Source: Pseudomonadota bacterium
GTDB lineage: Bacteria; Pseudomonadota; Gammaproteobacteria; Burkholderiales; Burkholderiaceae_C
Direction of reading: 5' to 3'
DNA: 40,911 nt
Assembly: GCA_021804595.1 (NCBI GenBank)
Contig: JAJZHH010000011.1
Coordinates: forward strand, 1 to 40,911
Below are positions 17,284 through 26,061 of the stretch, piece after piece (position 1 is the stretch's first letter; each line of letters begins with the position of its first letter). Under the pieces are notes generated by a model. It ran no database searches, was not told the DNA's origin, and saw nothing but the letters and a program-made list of their open reading frames with translations. The position numbers and the translations under genes were made by a program.

Positions 17284-17988
17284 ATGTCGGCATTGCTTGA
17301 ATTCAGCGGCGTCGAGTCGGGCTACGGGCCGCTGCAGATCCTGTGGGGCATCGACATGCAGGTCGCGGCCGGCGAGACCGTGCTGCTGCTGGGCGCCAAC
17401 AGCGCCGGCAAGACGACGCTGCTGCGCACACTGATCGGCCTGCTCAAGTGCCGCGGCGGCAGCATCACCTTCGACGGCGAACGCATCGACGCGCTGGCGC
17501 CGGACCAGCGCATCCGCCGCGGCATCGCGTTCATGTCCGAGCTCGGCGTGTTCCCGACGCTGACCATCGACGAGAACATCGCGCTCGGCGGTTATTTCCT
17601 GCCCGAGGCGCAGGTGCGGCGGCGCAAGGCCGAGCTGTTCGAGATCTTCCCGGCGCTGGCGGCCAAGCGCCGTGCGCATGCCGGCTCGCTGTCGGGCGGG
17701 CAGCGCAAGATGCTAGGCATCGCCAAGGTGCTGGTGGCGCAGCCGCGGCTGCTGCTGATGGACGAGCCGTCGTCGGGGCTGGCGCCGGTGTTCGTCAAGC
17801 AGGTCATCGACGTGCTGCGCACCAGCATCGGCGACGGCACCGCGCTGCTCATCGCCGAGCAGAACGTCGCCTTCCTCGAGCTGGCCGACCGCGGCTACCT
17901 GATCGACCACGGCCGCGTGCGCGTGTCGGGAACGCGTGCCGAGCTCGAGGCCAGCGACGCGGTGCGCGAGACCTACTTCGGCCTGTGA
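17284..17988 (+). CDS. ABC transporter ATP-binding protein, LivF type
   Basis: The 234-residue second ATPase of the importer has Walker A GANSAGKTTLLRTLIG, the normal signature SLSGGQRKMLGIAKVL, Walker B LLLMDEPSSGLAPVF, and H-loop LIAEQNVAFLELADRGYLIDHG. I chose ATG 17284, nine bases after GGAGG (17270-17274); a TTG at 17275 is in frame but overlaps that ribosome site. The sensor kinase frame opens directly after its stop, so the regulatory pair may be cotranscribed with the transporter and form a feedback loop. Confidence 0.92.
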   Translation: MSALLEFSGVESGYGPLQILWGIDMQVAAGETVLLLGANSAGKTTLLRTLIGLLKCRGGSITFDGERIDALAPDQRIRRGIAFMSELGVFPTLTIDENIALGGYFLPEAQVRRRKAELFEIFPALAAKRRAHAGSLSGGQRKMLGIAKVLVAQPRLLLMDEPSSGLAPVFVKQVIDVLRTSIGDGTALLIAEQNVAFLELADRGYLIDHGRVRVSGTRAELEASDAVRETYFGL

Positions 17989-18087
17989 GTGCCCCTGCGT
18001 TCCCTTGAGCGCGTCGCGCGGTGCGCTACGCTGGCGGTCCGGGGCCGCGCCGGGCGCGGTCCGTTCCTGCACGCCCTGCCGCGCCTC

Positions 18088-19983
18088 ATGGTTCACGCCG
18101 TCCGCAAGCCATTTCGCGGTCGCCTGCGCACGCCGCTGCTGGCGCTGCTCGGCGTCGTGCTGGCGGCGCTCGCCGGTTTCGCGGCGTGGCGCGCCGAGCT
18201 CGACGCCGGCGCCGCCGCGCTGCGCGCGCAGGCCGACACCCGGCTGCACAATTACGCTGGCGCGCTGAGCGCCGAAATCGGCCGCTACGGCTACCTGCCG
18301 TCGCTGATCGCGCTCGATGGCCGGCTGCGGCGGCTGCTCGAGCAGCCGCGCGACGCCGCCGCGGTGCGCGCCGCCAACGCCTATCTGCAGCGCGCCAACC
18401 GCGCCGCCGGCTCGTCGGTCGCCTACCTGATGGACGCGCACGGCCTGACGCTGGCGTCGAGCAACTGGGACACGCCGATCAGTTTCGTCGGCGCCAATTT
18501 CGCGTTCCGGCCCTATTTCCGCGAAGCGCTGCGAGGCCAGCCGGGGCGCTTCTACGGCATCGGCACCATCAGCCGCGACTCCGGGCTGTACTTCTCGCAG
18601 CCGCTGCGAGACGGCGCACGGGTGATCGGCGTCGTCGTCGCCAAGATCGACCTCGACCGCGTCGCGGTACCGTGGCAGGGCTGGCGCGATCCGGTGCTGG
18701 TCACCGACCGCAACGGCGTCGTGCTGCTCAGCTCGGTGCCGGCGTGGCGCTTCGAGCTGCTCGCGCCGCTGCCCGAGAAAGTGCGCCAGCACCTGGCGCA
18801 GACCCAGCAATACACCGTTGCCGGACCGCTGCGACCGATCGGCCTGCTGCCGGCCGGGTCGGCTGCGGGGGCGCCGCTGTGGCGGCTGGCGCACCCGGCC
18901 AGCGGATCGTCCGGCCCGCTGCCGCGGCACGCGTTCATGGCCAACAGCCTTGCGGTGCCGGCGCTGGGCTGGCGCCTGCTGTCGCTGTCGGACATGCGTC
19001 CGGTGCGCGAAGCGGCCCGACGCAGCGCGCTGGCCGGTTTCGCCATCGCCGGACTGCTCGAGTCGCTGGCCCTGGTGCTCGTGCTGCGGCGGCGCGCGCA
19101 GGCCGAGCGTGCCGCCGGGCGCGAGGCGCTCGAGCGCGCCTATGGCGAGCTCGAACAGCGGGTCGACGCGCGCACCTCGGCGCTGACCCAGGCCAACGCC
19201 GCGCTGCAGCGCGAAGTCGACGAGCGCGAGCGCGCCGAAGCGGCACTGCGCCAGACCATGGACGAGCTCGCGCAGGCCGCCAAGATGGCCGCGCTGGGGC
19301 AGATGGCCGCCGGCGTCGCGCACGAGCTGAACCAGCCGCTGGCCGCGCTGCACACGCTGTCGGACAACGCCGTCGTGCTGCTCGACAAGCAGCGGCTGCC
19401 GGAAGTGCGCGGCAACCTCGACGCGATTTCCGGGCTGGTGCGGCGCATGGCGCGCATCACCGGCGACCTCAAATCGTTCGCGCGCAAGGCGCCGGCGGCG
19501 TGGCAGCCGTGTTGGGTGTCCAAGGCGCTCGACGGCGCGCTGAGCCTGCTGCAGCGACGCTTCGCGCACGAAGGCATCGAGCTGCAGCGGCATATTCCGG
19601 TCGACGAGCCGCGCGTGATGTGCGATGAGTTGCGCCTGCAGCAGGTGCTGCTGAACCTGCTGGTCAACGCCGCCGACGCGATGCAGGGCGTCGAGCGACG
19701 ACGCATCGACGTCAGCCTGGACGTCGACGCCACCCCGGGTTTCGTGCGGCTGCGCGTGGCCGACAGCGGCGAAGGCATCACGCCGGCGGCGCGCGAGCGG
19801 CTGTTCGAGCCGTTCTTCACGACGAAGGCGCAGGGCACCGGGCTGGGCCTGGGGCTGAGCATCGCGCAGCGCATCCTGCGCGAAGTCGGCGCGAGCATCG
19901 ACGCGCAGCCGGCGCCCGGCGGCGGCACCGAATTCGTGCTGCGGCTGCGCCTGGCGGACCATGGAGTGGACGAACATGAATGA
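18088..19983 (+). CDS. Sensor histidine kinase, DctB type
   Basis: From ATG 18088 the protein has 631 residues. A first membrane helix (LLALLGVVLAALAGFAAW) is followed by a periplasmic PDC/dCACHE sensor domain with SNWDTPISFVGANFAFRPYFREAL and RDSGLYFSQPLRDG, as in C4-dicarboxylate sensors. A second helix (LAGFAIAGLLESLALVLVL) leads to a coiled coil (ERAYGELEQRVDARTSALTQ), then the dimerisation box GVAHELNQPLAAL with the phospho-accepting His. The ATPase domain shows NLLVNAADAMQG, VADSGEGI and FFTTKAQGTGLGLGLSIAQRI. The frame is open back to a GTG at 17989, and the true start is uncertain because no ribosome site stands out. It overlaps the response regulator gene by 8 bp. The ligand is unknown. 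Confidence 0.88.
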   Translation: MVHAVRKPFRGRLRTPLLALLGVVLAALAGFAAWRAELDAGAAALRAQADTRLHNYAGALSAEIGRYGYLPSLIALDGRLRRLLEQPRDAAAVRAANAYLQRANRAAGSSVAYLMDAHGLTLASSNWDTPISFVGANFAFRPYFREALRGQPGRFYGIGTISRDSGLYFSQPLRDGARVIGVVVAKIDLDRVAVPWQGWRDPVLVTDRNGVVLLSSVPAWRFELLAPLPEKVRQHLAQTQQYTVAGPLRPIGLLPAGSAAGAPLWRLAHPASGSSGPLPRHAFMANSLAVPALGWRLLSLSDMRPVREAARRSALAGFAIAGLLESLALVLVLRRRAQAERAAGREALERAYGELEQRVDARTSALTQANAALQREVDERERAEAALRQTMDELAQAAKMAALGQMAAGVAHELNQPLAALHTLSDNAVVLLDKQRLPEVRGNLDAISGLVRRMARITGDLKSFARKAPAAWQPCWVSKALDGALSLLQRRFAHEGIELQRHIPVDEPRVMCDELRLQQVLLNLLVNAADAMQGVERRRIDVSLDVDATPGFVRLRVADSGEGITPAARERLFEPFFTTKAQGTGLGLGLSIAQRILREVGASIDAQPAPGGGTEFVLRLRLADHGVDEHE

Positions 19984-21319
19984 AGACGTCGCGCAGGGCA
20001 CGGTGATCGTGGTCGAGGACGACCCGGCGGTGCGACTGGGCATCACGCAGGCGCTGCAGCTCGCCGGTCTCGACGTGCGCGCGATGGAAAGCGCCGAGCA
20101 GGCGCTGGCCGCGATCGACCACGGCCAGCGCGGCGTCGTCGTCACCGACATCAGGTTGCCCGGCATCGACGGGCTGGAGCTGCTCGCCCAGCTCAAGCGG
20201 CTCGATGCGCAGCTGCCGGTGATCGTCATCACCGGCCACGGCGACGTGCAGACCGCGGTCGACGCGATGCGCGGCGGCGCTGTCGATTTCATCGAGAAGC
20301 CGTTTTCGTCGGAGCGGCTGGCGCAGATCGCGCGTCAGGCGCTGCTGGGGCGCGCGGCCTGGCTCGACGCGCTGGCGCTGGGCGATGCGCCGCGGCGCAT
20401 CGAGGCGCAGATCGTCGGCGGCTCGCGGGTGATGCGCGAGCTGCGTCACAAGCTGCTCGCGCTGGCCGACGCCGAGGCCAGCGTGCTGATCCACGGCGAG
20501 ACCGGCACCGGCAAGGAGGCGGCGGCACGCAGCCTGCACGAGTTCGGCGCGCGCGCGCGCCACGAATTCGTCGCGCTGAACTGCGCCGGGCTGCCGGAGA
20601 CGCTGTTCGACAGCGAAGTATTCGGCCACGAGGCCGGCTCGTTCACCGGCGCCAGCGCGCGGCGCATCGGCAAGATCGAATTCGCCGCCGGCGGCACGCT
20701 GTTTCTCGACGAGATCGAGACCATGCCGCTGGCCCAGCAGGCCAAGCTGCTGCGCGTGCTGCAGGAGCGGCGCTTCGAGCGGCTGGGCTCGAACCAGTCG
20801 CGGCCGATGCAGTGCCGCGTCGTCGCCGGCACCAAGGTCGACTTGCGCCGGCTGGCCGCGCAGGGCGGATTCCGCGAGGATCTGTACTACCGGCTGGCGG
20901 TCGTCGAGCTGCGCCTGCCGCCGCTGCGCGAACGTCTCGACGACGTGCCGCTGCTGTTCCAGAAGTTCGTGCTCGACGCCGCGCGCGCCGCCGGCCAGCC
21001 GCTGCGCCCGGTGCCGGGGGCGCATCTGCTCGACCTGATGACTCGCGAGTGGCCGGGCAATGTGCGAGAGCTGCGCAATGCGGCCGAGCGCTTCGTGCTC
21101 GGCATGCTGTCGGGCGACGACCCGGCGCCGGCGCCGGAGCTGAACTTCGAGCAGCGCGTGCACGCGTTCGAGCGCCAGCTGATCGTGCAGGCGCTGCGCC
21201 GCAGCGGCGGGCGCGTCAGCGTCGCCGCGGCAGCGATGGGGCTGCCGCGCAAGACGCTGTACGACAAGATGAAAAAGCTCGACATCGCGCGCAGCGACGC
21301 CGACGACGACGGCGCCTGA
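19976..21319 (+). CDS. Sigma-54-dependent response regulator, DctD type
   Basis: The 447-residue protein has three domains in order. The receiver is at residues 8-125, with the acidic pair Glu14/Asp15-Asp16 and phospho-accepting Asp58 in VTDIRLPG. The AAA+ sigma-54 activation domain has Walker A GETGTGKE, GSFTGA in place of GAFTGA, Walker B GGTLFLDEIETMP and the R-finger region FREDLYYRL. A Fis-type helix-turn-helix lies at the end (GRVSVAAAAMGLPRKTLYDKMKKL). It is partnered with the kinase just upstream. The consensus sigma-54 promoter and palindrome ahead of the ABC operon make that operon its obvious target. The GAFTGA to GSFTGA change keeps the Thr that contacts sigma-54. Confidence 0.92.
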   Translation: MNEDVAQGTVIVVEDDPAVRLGITQALQLAGLDVRAMESAEQALAAIDHGQRGVVVTDIRLPGIDGLELLAQLKRLDAQLPVIVITGHGDVQTAVDAMRGGAVDFIEKPFSSERLAQIARQALLGRAAWLDALALGDAPRRIEAQIVGGSRVMRELRHKLLALADAEASVLIHGETGTGKEAAARSLHEFGARARHEFVALNCAGLPETLFDSEVFGHEAGSFTGASARRIGKIEFAAGGTLFLDEIETMPLAQQAKLLRVLQERRFERLGSNQSRPMQCRVVAGTKVDLRRLAAQGGFREDLYYRLAVVELRLPPLRERLDDVPLLFQKFVLDAARAAGQPLRPVPGAHLLDLMTREWPGNVRELRNAAERFVLGMLSGDDPAPAPELNFEQRVHAFERQLIVQALRRSGGRVSVAAAAMGLPRKTLYDKMKKLDIARSDADDDGA

Positions 21320-21440
21320 ATCGAGCCGCTCGGCGCGACCTGAGCAAATTCGCGCATCGCGTGTCGTCCCGCGCGTGAGTGGCACGTTATACAGTGCAGA
21401 CAAGGCTCGCGCCCGCGGGCCGCCCGCACGAGGAACGACG

Positions 21441-21767
21441 ATGTCGAGAATCCCTGCTGCCGCCGCGCTGCTCGGCGCCACCCTGCTGGCCGGTTGCGTG
21501 GTCGCGCCGGCGCCGTACGCGCCGGCCTACTACCCGTCGGGCTATATCGCGGTGGCGCCGCCGCCGCAGCGGGCCGAATACGTCGGCGTCGCGCCGGCGC
21601 CGGGTTACTTCTGGATCGCCGGAAGCTGGAGCTGGATCGGCGCGCGCTACGTCTGGCGTCCCGGCCACTGGCAGGCGCCGCGTGCCGGCTACCGCTGGGT
21701 GCCGCAGCGCTGGGAAGGCCGCGGCGAGCGCTGGCGCGAGCACCCCGGACACTGGGAACGCCGCTGA
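21441..21767 (+). CDS. WXXGXW-repeat lipoprotein (BcpO-related family)
   Basis: The 108-residue protein has a lipoprotein signal ending in the lipobox LLAGC (Cys18). A Pro/Ala/Tyr-rich stretch follows, then WXXGXW-type repeats: WIAGSW, WRPGHW, a variant WVPQRW, and HPGHW. This pattern is common in betaproteobacterial proteins annotated as BcpO-related; their function is not established. It should be lipid-anchored, probably in the outer membrane. The start ATG 21441 follows GAGGAA. It stands alone between the DctD-like gene and the convergent OsmC gene. Confidence 0.82.
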   Translation: MSRIPAAAALLGATLLAGCVVAPAPYAPAYYPSGYIAVAPPPQRAEYVGVAPAPGYFWIAGSWSWIGARYVWRPGHWQAPRAGYRWVPQRWEGRGERWREHPGHWERR

Positions 21768-21794
21768 CGCGGCGCGCTGCGGCGCGCCGACCGT

Positions 21795-22241
21795 TCAGTT
21801 GAGCCGCGCGCCGCTGCCGTCGAAGACCTCGATGTCGGTCGGGATGCCGGCGCGCACGCTCTGGCCGACGGTGCAGAACTCCTCGAACTGGGCGAGGATG
21901 CGGTCGAGGTGCTGCAGCTCGGCCGCTGCGGCGCCGAGTTCGATGCGTACCGTGATGTGCTGCACGCGCAGCCGTCCGGCGTCGTTGCGGCCGATCTCGG
22001 CGCTGGCCGTCGTCGTCATGCCGCGCGCATCGTTCTTGAACTTGCCCAGCGCGAACAGCAGGCTGGAGCTCATGCAATTGGCCACCGCGGCCAGCAGCAG
22101 CTGCGCCGGCGTCGGCCCGTTGCCCTGGCCCAGCGGCGGCGGCTCGTCGGAGCGCAGCAGCGGCAATGACGCGGCGAACTCGATGTCGAACTGATAGGCG
22201 TCGCGCTGGCGCAGCGTGACGTGCGGGGCGGATTCGGCCAT
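21795..22241 (-). CDS. OsmC family protein
   Basis: The 148-residue protein matches the OsmC/Ohr fold family, small thiol-dependent proteins that often reduce organic or fatty-acid hydroperoxides. The two conserved cysteines are in LLLAAVANCMSSSLLFAL and FEEFCTVGQSVRAGIP, and the helix region GPTPAQLLLAAVANC is typical. It belongs to the general OsmC-like group; a specific Ohr assignment is not justified. It is convergent with the lipoprotein gene, with a 27-bp gap, and divergent from cydD. Confidence 0.85.
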   Translation of the reverse strand: MAESAPHVTLRQRDAYQFDIEFAASLPLLRSDEPPPLGQGNGPTPAQLLLAAVANCMSSSLLFALGKFKNDARGMTTTASAEIGRNDAGRLRVQHITVRIELGAAAAELQHLDRILAQFEEFCTVGQSVRAGIPTDIEVFDGSGARLN

Positions 22242-22368
22242 ATGGGTCTCCAGTCGGGGAGCTCGGCGCGCACGGGGCGCGCCGCAATGAGCACAGCATA
22301 TCGACGCCGGCGGCGTTGCGCGGTGGGCTCGCTAAGATGAGCATGCGCCCACTTGACCGTTCAGCCCT

Positions 22369-24111
22369 TTGCCGATAGACGCTTCCACCGCCGAGCTGCG
22401 CCCCGAGACCTGGCTGGCATCGTTGCGCCCACGCGTGCGCTCGACGCTGAACCTGGCGCTGGCGCTGGCGCTGGCGTCGGGCGTCGTGCTGATGCTGCAG
22501 GCCTGGCTGGTGGCGCGCGTGGTCGCCGCCGGCGTCGTGCACCGCGCGGCCACGCCGTGGCCGTGGCTGCTGGCGCTGCTGCCGCTGTTCGCGCTGCGCT
22601 TCGCGCTGACCCGAGCCGCCGAGCGTGTTGCGTTCCGTGCCGGGGCGCGGCTGCGCGGTGAGCTGCGCGACGCCTTGCTGCGCCAGGTGCAGCGCCTCGG
22701 TCCGGGCTGGCTGCGGGGGCAGTCGCGGGGCGAAATCGTCAGCAGCGCGGTCGACGGTATCGAAGCGCTTGAAGCGTATTACGCGCGTTATCTGCCGGCC
22801 ATCGGCGCCACCGCGCTGGTGCCGGCGGCGATCCTGCTGGTCGTGCTTCCGGTCGACTGGATCAGCGGGTTGGTGCTGTTGCTGACCGCGCCGCTGATTC
22901 CGCTGTTCATGTGGCTGATCGGCAAGGGCGCCGAGGAACTGAACCAGCGCCAATGGGCGCGGCTGACCTATCTGTCGGGCCGCTTCCTCGACACGCTGCA
23001 GGGGCTGACGACGCTGAAGCTGCTGGGCGCGGCGCGCCGCGAGGCCGACGTCGTCGCGCAGGTATCCGAGGACTACCGCGTCAGCACGATGCGCGTGCTG
23101 CGCGTGGCCTTCCTGTCGTCGGTCGTGCTCGAGTTCCTCGCCACCGTCAGCATCGCGGTGGTCGCGGTGCTGATCGGTTTCCGCCTGATGTGGGGGCAGA
23201 TGAGCTTGCTGCCGGGGCTGTTCGTGCTGCTGCTGGCTCCCGAGTACTACGCGCCGCTGCGCACGATGGGCGCGGTCTATCACTTGCGCATGGACGCGAT
23301 CGGCGCGGCGACGCGCATCGCGCAGATCCTCGCCGAGCCGCTGCCGGTGCCCGCGGCGGGCGGCCGGCAGTTGCCGCGCACGGCGCATGCCTTGCGCTTC
23401 GACGACGTGCATTTCGCCTGGCGCGAAGGCCGCGACGCGCTGCGCGGCTGCAGCTTCGACGTTCCGGCAGCTCGGGTGACCGCGCTGATCGGCGCCAGCG
23501 GCGCCGGCAAGAGTTCGGTGCTGGCGCTGCTGCTTGGCTTTGCACGCGCGCAGCGCGGCAGCATCCGGGTCGACGGTGTCGAGCTCGACGCGCTCGATGC
23601 GGCGGCGTGGCTCGAGCAACTGGGCTGGGTGCCGCAGCAGCCGCATCTGTTCGCCGCCAGCGTCGCCGACAACGTGCGGCTGGCGCGGCCCGACGCGACC
23701 GACGCCGAGTTGCGCGACGCGCTGCGGGCGGCGCAGGCCGACGACTTCGTCGACGCGCTGCCGCAGCGCGAGGCGACGCGGCTGGGCGAGCGCGGCGCCG
23801 GCTTGTCGGGCGGGCAGGCGCAGCGCATCGCGCTGGCACGCGCGCTGCTCAGGGATGCGCCGCTGCTGCTGCTCGACGAGCCGACCGCGAACCTGGATTC
23901 GATCAGTCAGCAGCGCGTGCTCGACGCGCTGGCGCAGCGCGTGCGCGGCCGCACCGTGCTGCTGGTCGCGCACCGTTTGCGCACGCTCGAGCTGGCCGAC
24001 CACGTCGTCGTGCTCGACTCCGGCCGCGTCGTCGAGCAGGGCGAGCCGGCGGCGCTGCGCGCCGCCGGCGGCGCCTACGCCGCGTTGTTCGCGGCGGGGG
24101 GTACACCATGA
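22369..24111 (+). CDS. cydD: Thiol-reductant ABC exporter subunit CydD
   Basis: CydD pairs with CydC to export glutathione/cysteine to the periplasm, needed to assemble cytochrome bd and c-type cytochromes. The 580-residue half-transporter has six membrane helices in the first ~310 residues and a C-terminal ATPase with Walker A GASGAGKSSVLALLLG, signature LSGGQAQRIALARALL and Walker B LLLLDEPTANLDS. The substrate-site region of the membrane part (EELNQRQWARLTYLSGRFLDTLQGL) fits CydD. Only a TTG at 22369 can start the frame near its 5' end, because an in-frame stop lies at 22354; expression may be low. Its stop overlaps the ATG of a repeated 29-codon ORF that precedes cydC. Confidence 0.9.
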   Translation: MPIDASTAELRPETWLASLRPRVRSTLNLALALALASGVVLMLQAWLVARVVAAGVVHRAATPWPWLLALLPLFALRFALTRAAERVAFRAGARLRGELRDALLRQVQRLGPGWLRGQSRGEIVSSAVDGIEALEAYYARYLPAIGATALVPAAILLVVLPVDWISGLVLLLTAPLIPLFMWLIGKGAEELNQRQWARLTYLSGRFLDTLQGLTTLKLLGAARREADVVAQVSEDYRVSTMRVLRVAFLSSVVLEFLATVSIAVVAVLIGFRLMWGQMSLLPGLFVLLLAPEYYAPLRTMGAVYHLRMDAIGAATRIAQILAEPLPVPAAGGRQLPRTAHALRFDDVHFAWREGRDALRGCSFDVPAARVTALIGASGAGKSSVLALLLGFARAQRGSIRVDGVELDALDAAAWLEQLGWVPQQPHLFAASVADNVRLARPDATDAELRDALRAAQADDFVDALPQREATRLGERGAGLSGGQAQRIALARALLRDAPLLLLDEPTANLDSISQQRVLDALAQRVRGRTVLLVAHRLRTLELADHVVVLDSGRVVEQGEPAALRAAGGAYAALFAAGGTP

Positions 24112-24279
24112 GCGCGGCGCACGGCCGCTCCGAAGCCGCGCGCAGCCCCCTCGGGGGGCCGCGGCAGGCGCAGCCTGGCGCGGGGGGCACACCATGAGCG
24201 CGGCGCACGGCCGCTCCGAAGCCGCGCGCAGCCCCCTCGGGGGGCCGCGGCAGGCGCAGCCTGGCGCGGGGGGCACACC
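24108..24279 (+). repeat. Two identical tandem 86-bp repeats between cydD and cydC
   Basis: Units 24108-24193 and 24194-24279 are identical, and the start of cydC sits where a third unit would begin. Each unit holds a palindromic core (CCCCCTCGGGGGG) and an ATG-started 29-codon ORF (MSAAHGRSEAARSPLGG...). Its TGA overlaps the ATG of the next ORF, the last overlapping the cydC ATG. The peptide has the look of translated interspersed repeats that I associate with Burkholderiales, so it is more likely a repeat than a gene. The effect could be translational re-initiation across the gap. Confidence 0.9.
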
Positions 24280-26025
24280 ATGACCTGGCGCGACGACGTG
24301 CGCGTGCTGCGCCGGCTGCTGGCGCTGTTCGCGCCGTGGCGGCGCTGGATGATCGCCGGTGCGGCGGTCGCGCTGCTCGCGCTGCTGGCCAACGTCGCGC
24401 TGCTCGCGGTGGCCGGCGACTTCATCGCCAGCATGGCGCTGGCCGGGGCGGCCGCGGTCGCGATCAACTATTTCACGCCGGCCGCGATGATCCGCGGCGC
24501 GGCGATCGCGCGCACCGCGGGGCGCTACGTCGAGCGCCTGCTGACGCACGAGGCGACGTTCCGGCTGCTCGCGCATCTGCGGCTGTGGTTCTACCGCCGC
24601 ATCGAGCCGCTGGCGCCGGAGCGGCTGCAGCGCTGGCGCAGCGCCGACCTGATGTCGCGCATGCTGGCCGACATCGAGACGCTGAACCAGGTCTATCTGC
24701 GGCTGTTCGTGCCGCTGGCCGTCGGCGTCGCCGGCAGCGTGCTCGCGCTGTCCGTGATGGCGCTGTACAGCCGCGCGGTCGCGGCGTCGACCGCCGCGCT
24801 GCTGGTCGTCGCCGGGGTCTTGCTGCCGGCGCTGCTGCGCCGGCGCGGCGCACCGGCCGCGGCGCGCCAGCTGCAGCTGCGCACGCAACTGCGCGTCGAC
24901 GTCGCCGACGCGCTGGCCGGCGCCGCCGAGTTGCGTGTCTACGGTGGCGAGGCGCGGGCGCTGCAGCGCGTGCACGACGGCTCCGACGCGCTGCTGCACG
25001 AGCAGCGCAGGCTCGCCGAGCTGGCCGGGCTGGCCGCCGGCGGCGTCGGCCTGTGCGCGAACATGGCGCTGTGGTTCGCGCTGCTGTGGGCGCTGCCGCA
25101 AGTGGCGGCCCGCCAGCTGGCGCCGGCGCACCTGGCGATGCTGGCGCTGTTCGCGCTGGCCGTGTTCGAAGCGGTGGCGCCGCTGCCGCTGGCCTTCCAG
25201 CTGCTCGGCGAAATGCTCGCCGCGGCGCGCCGGCTGTTCGAGCTGGCCGACATCGAGCCGCCGCCGCAGCCGGCGGCATCGCCGCGGCCGCACGACGCCA
25301 GTGTCGTGCTGCGCGACGTGCGCCTGCGCTACGCCGACGACGCGCCGTGGGCGCTCGACGGCGTCGACCTCGAGCTGGCCGCCGGCGCCAGGCTCGCGCT
25401 GGTCGGCGCCAGCGGCGCCGGCAAGAGCAGCGTCGTGCAGTTGCTGGCGCGCTTTCGCGACTACGCCGGCAGCGCGCGCGTCGGCGGCCACGAGTTGCGC
25501 GACTACGCCGGCGACGACGCACGCGCGCTGCTCGCCGTGGTGTCGCAGGACGACTACCTGTTCCACGGCACCTTGCTCGACAACCTGCTGCTGGCGCGTC
25601 CCGACGCGAGCGAGGCGCAGATCGTCGACGCCTGCCGCTGCGCGCAGCTGCACGACTTCATCGTCGGCCTGCCCGACGGCTACCACAGCAACCTGGGCGA
25701 AGGCGGCATGCTGCTTTCGGGCGGGCAGGCGCGACGCCTGGCGCTGGCGCGCGCGCTGTTGAAGGACGCGCCGATCCTGATCCTCGACGAGCCGACCGAG
25801 GGACTCGACGCGGCCACCGAGCGCGAGCTGTTCGCGGCGCTGGCGCAGGCGATGGCCGGGCGCACCGTGCTGCTGATCAGCCACCGTCTCGGCGCGCTGG
25901 CCGCGCTGGTCGACGAGGTCGCGGTGCTGCACGCCGGGCGCGTCGTGCAGCGCGGCCGCGCGGCCGCGCTCGCAACGCAGCCCGGCCCCTACGCTGCGCT
26001 GCGCGAGCTGTACGAGCCGGGTTGA
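24280..26025 (+). CDS. cydC: Thiol-reductant ABC exporter subunit CydC
   Basis: The 581-residue partner of CydD has six membrane helices in the first ~320 residues, including the CydC-typical RTAGRYVERLLTHEATFRLLAHLRLWFY. The ATPase has Walker A GASGAGKSSVVQLLARF, signature LLSGGQARRLALARALL and Walker B ILILDEPTEGLDAAT. The heterodimer exports low-molecular thiols to keep periplasmic redox balance. Here that would serve the cytochrome bd oxidase (cydABX) and octaheme cytochrome encoded about 2-8 kb away on the other strand. It is separated from cydD by the 86-bp repeats. Confidence 0.92.
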   Translation: MTWRDDVRVLRRLLALFAPWRRWMIAGAAVALLALLANVALLAVAGDFIASMALAGAAAVAINYFTPAAMIRGAAIARTAGRYVERLLTHEATFRLLAHLRLWFYRRIEPLAPERLQRWRSADLMSRMLADIETLNQVYLRLFVPLAVGVAGSVLALSVMALYSRAVAASTAALLVVAGVLLPALLRRRGAPAAARQLQLRTQLRVDVADALAGAAELRVYGGEARALQRVHDGSDALLHEQRRLAELAGLAAGGVGLCANMALWFALLWALPQVAARQLAPAHLAMLALFALAVFEAVAPLPLAFQLLGEMLAAARRLFELADIEPPPQPAASPRPHDASVVLRDVRLRYADDAPWALDGVDLELAAGARLALVGASGAGKSSVVQLLARFRDYAGSARVGGHELRDYAGDDARALLAVVSQDDYLFHGTLLDNLLLARPDASEAQIVDACRCAQLHDFIVGLPDGYHSNLGEGGMLLSGGQARRLALARALLKDAPILILDEPTEGLDAATERELFAALAQAMAGRTVLLISHRLGALAALVDEVAVLHAGRVVQRGRAAALATQPGPYAALRELYEPG

Positions 26026-26061
26026 AGCGCGGTGGCGGCCGCGCGTGTCAGCGCGGCCGGG

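Noticed and set aside
15469-17679. Minus-strand frame of 736 codons
   Set aside because: It is antisense to the LivM- and LivG-type genes and shows no recognisable domain.
24108-24279. CRISPR-like array
   Set aside because: There are only two contiguous identical 86-bp units, without spacers, inside an operon.
20887-25932. Minus-strand open frame of 1681 codons
   Set aside because: It is antisense to the DctD-like gene, cydD and cydC. Its translation is rich in Arg, Gln and Ala with no domain pattern, as expected of antisense frames in high-GC DNA.
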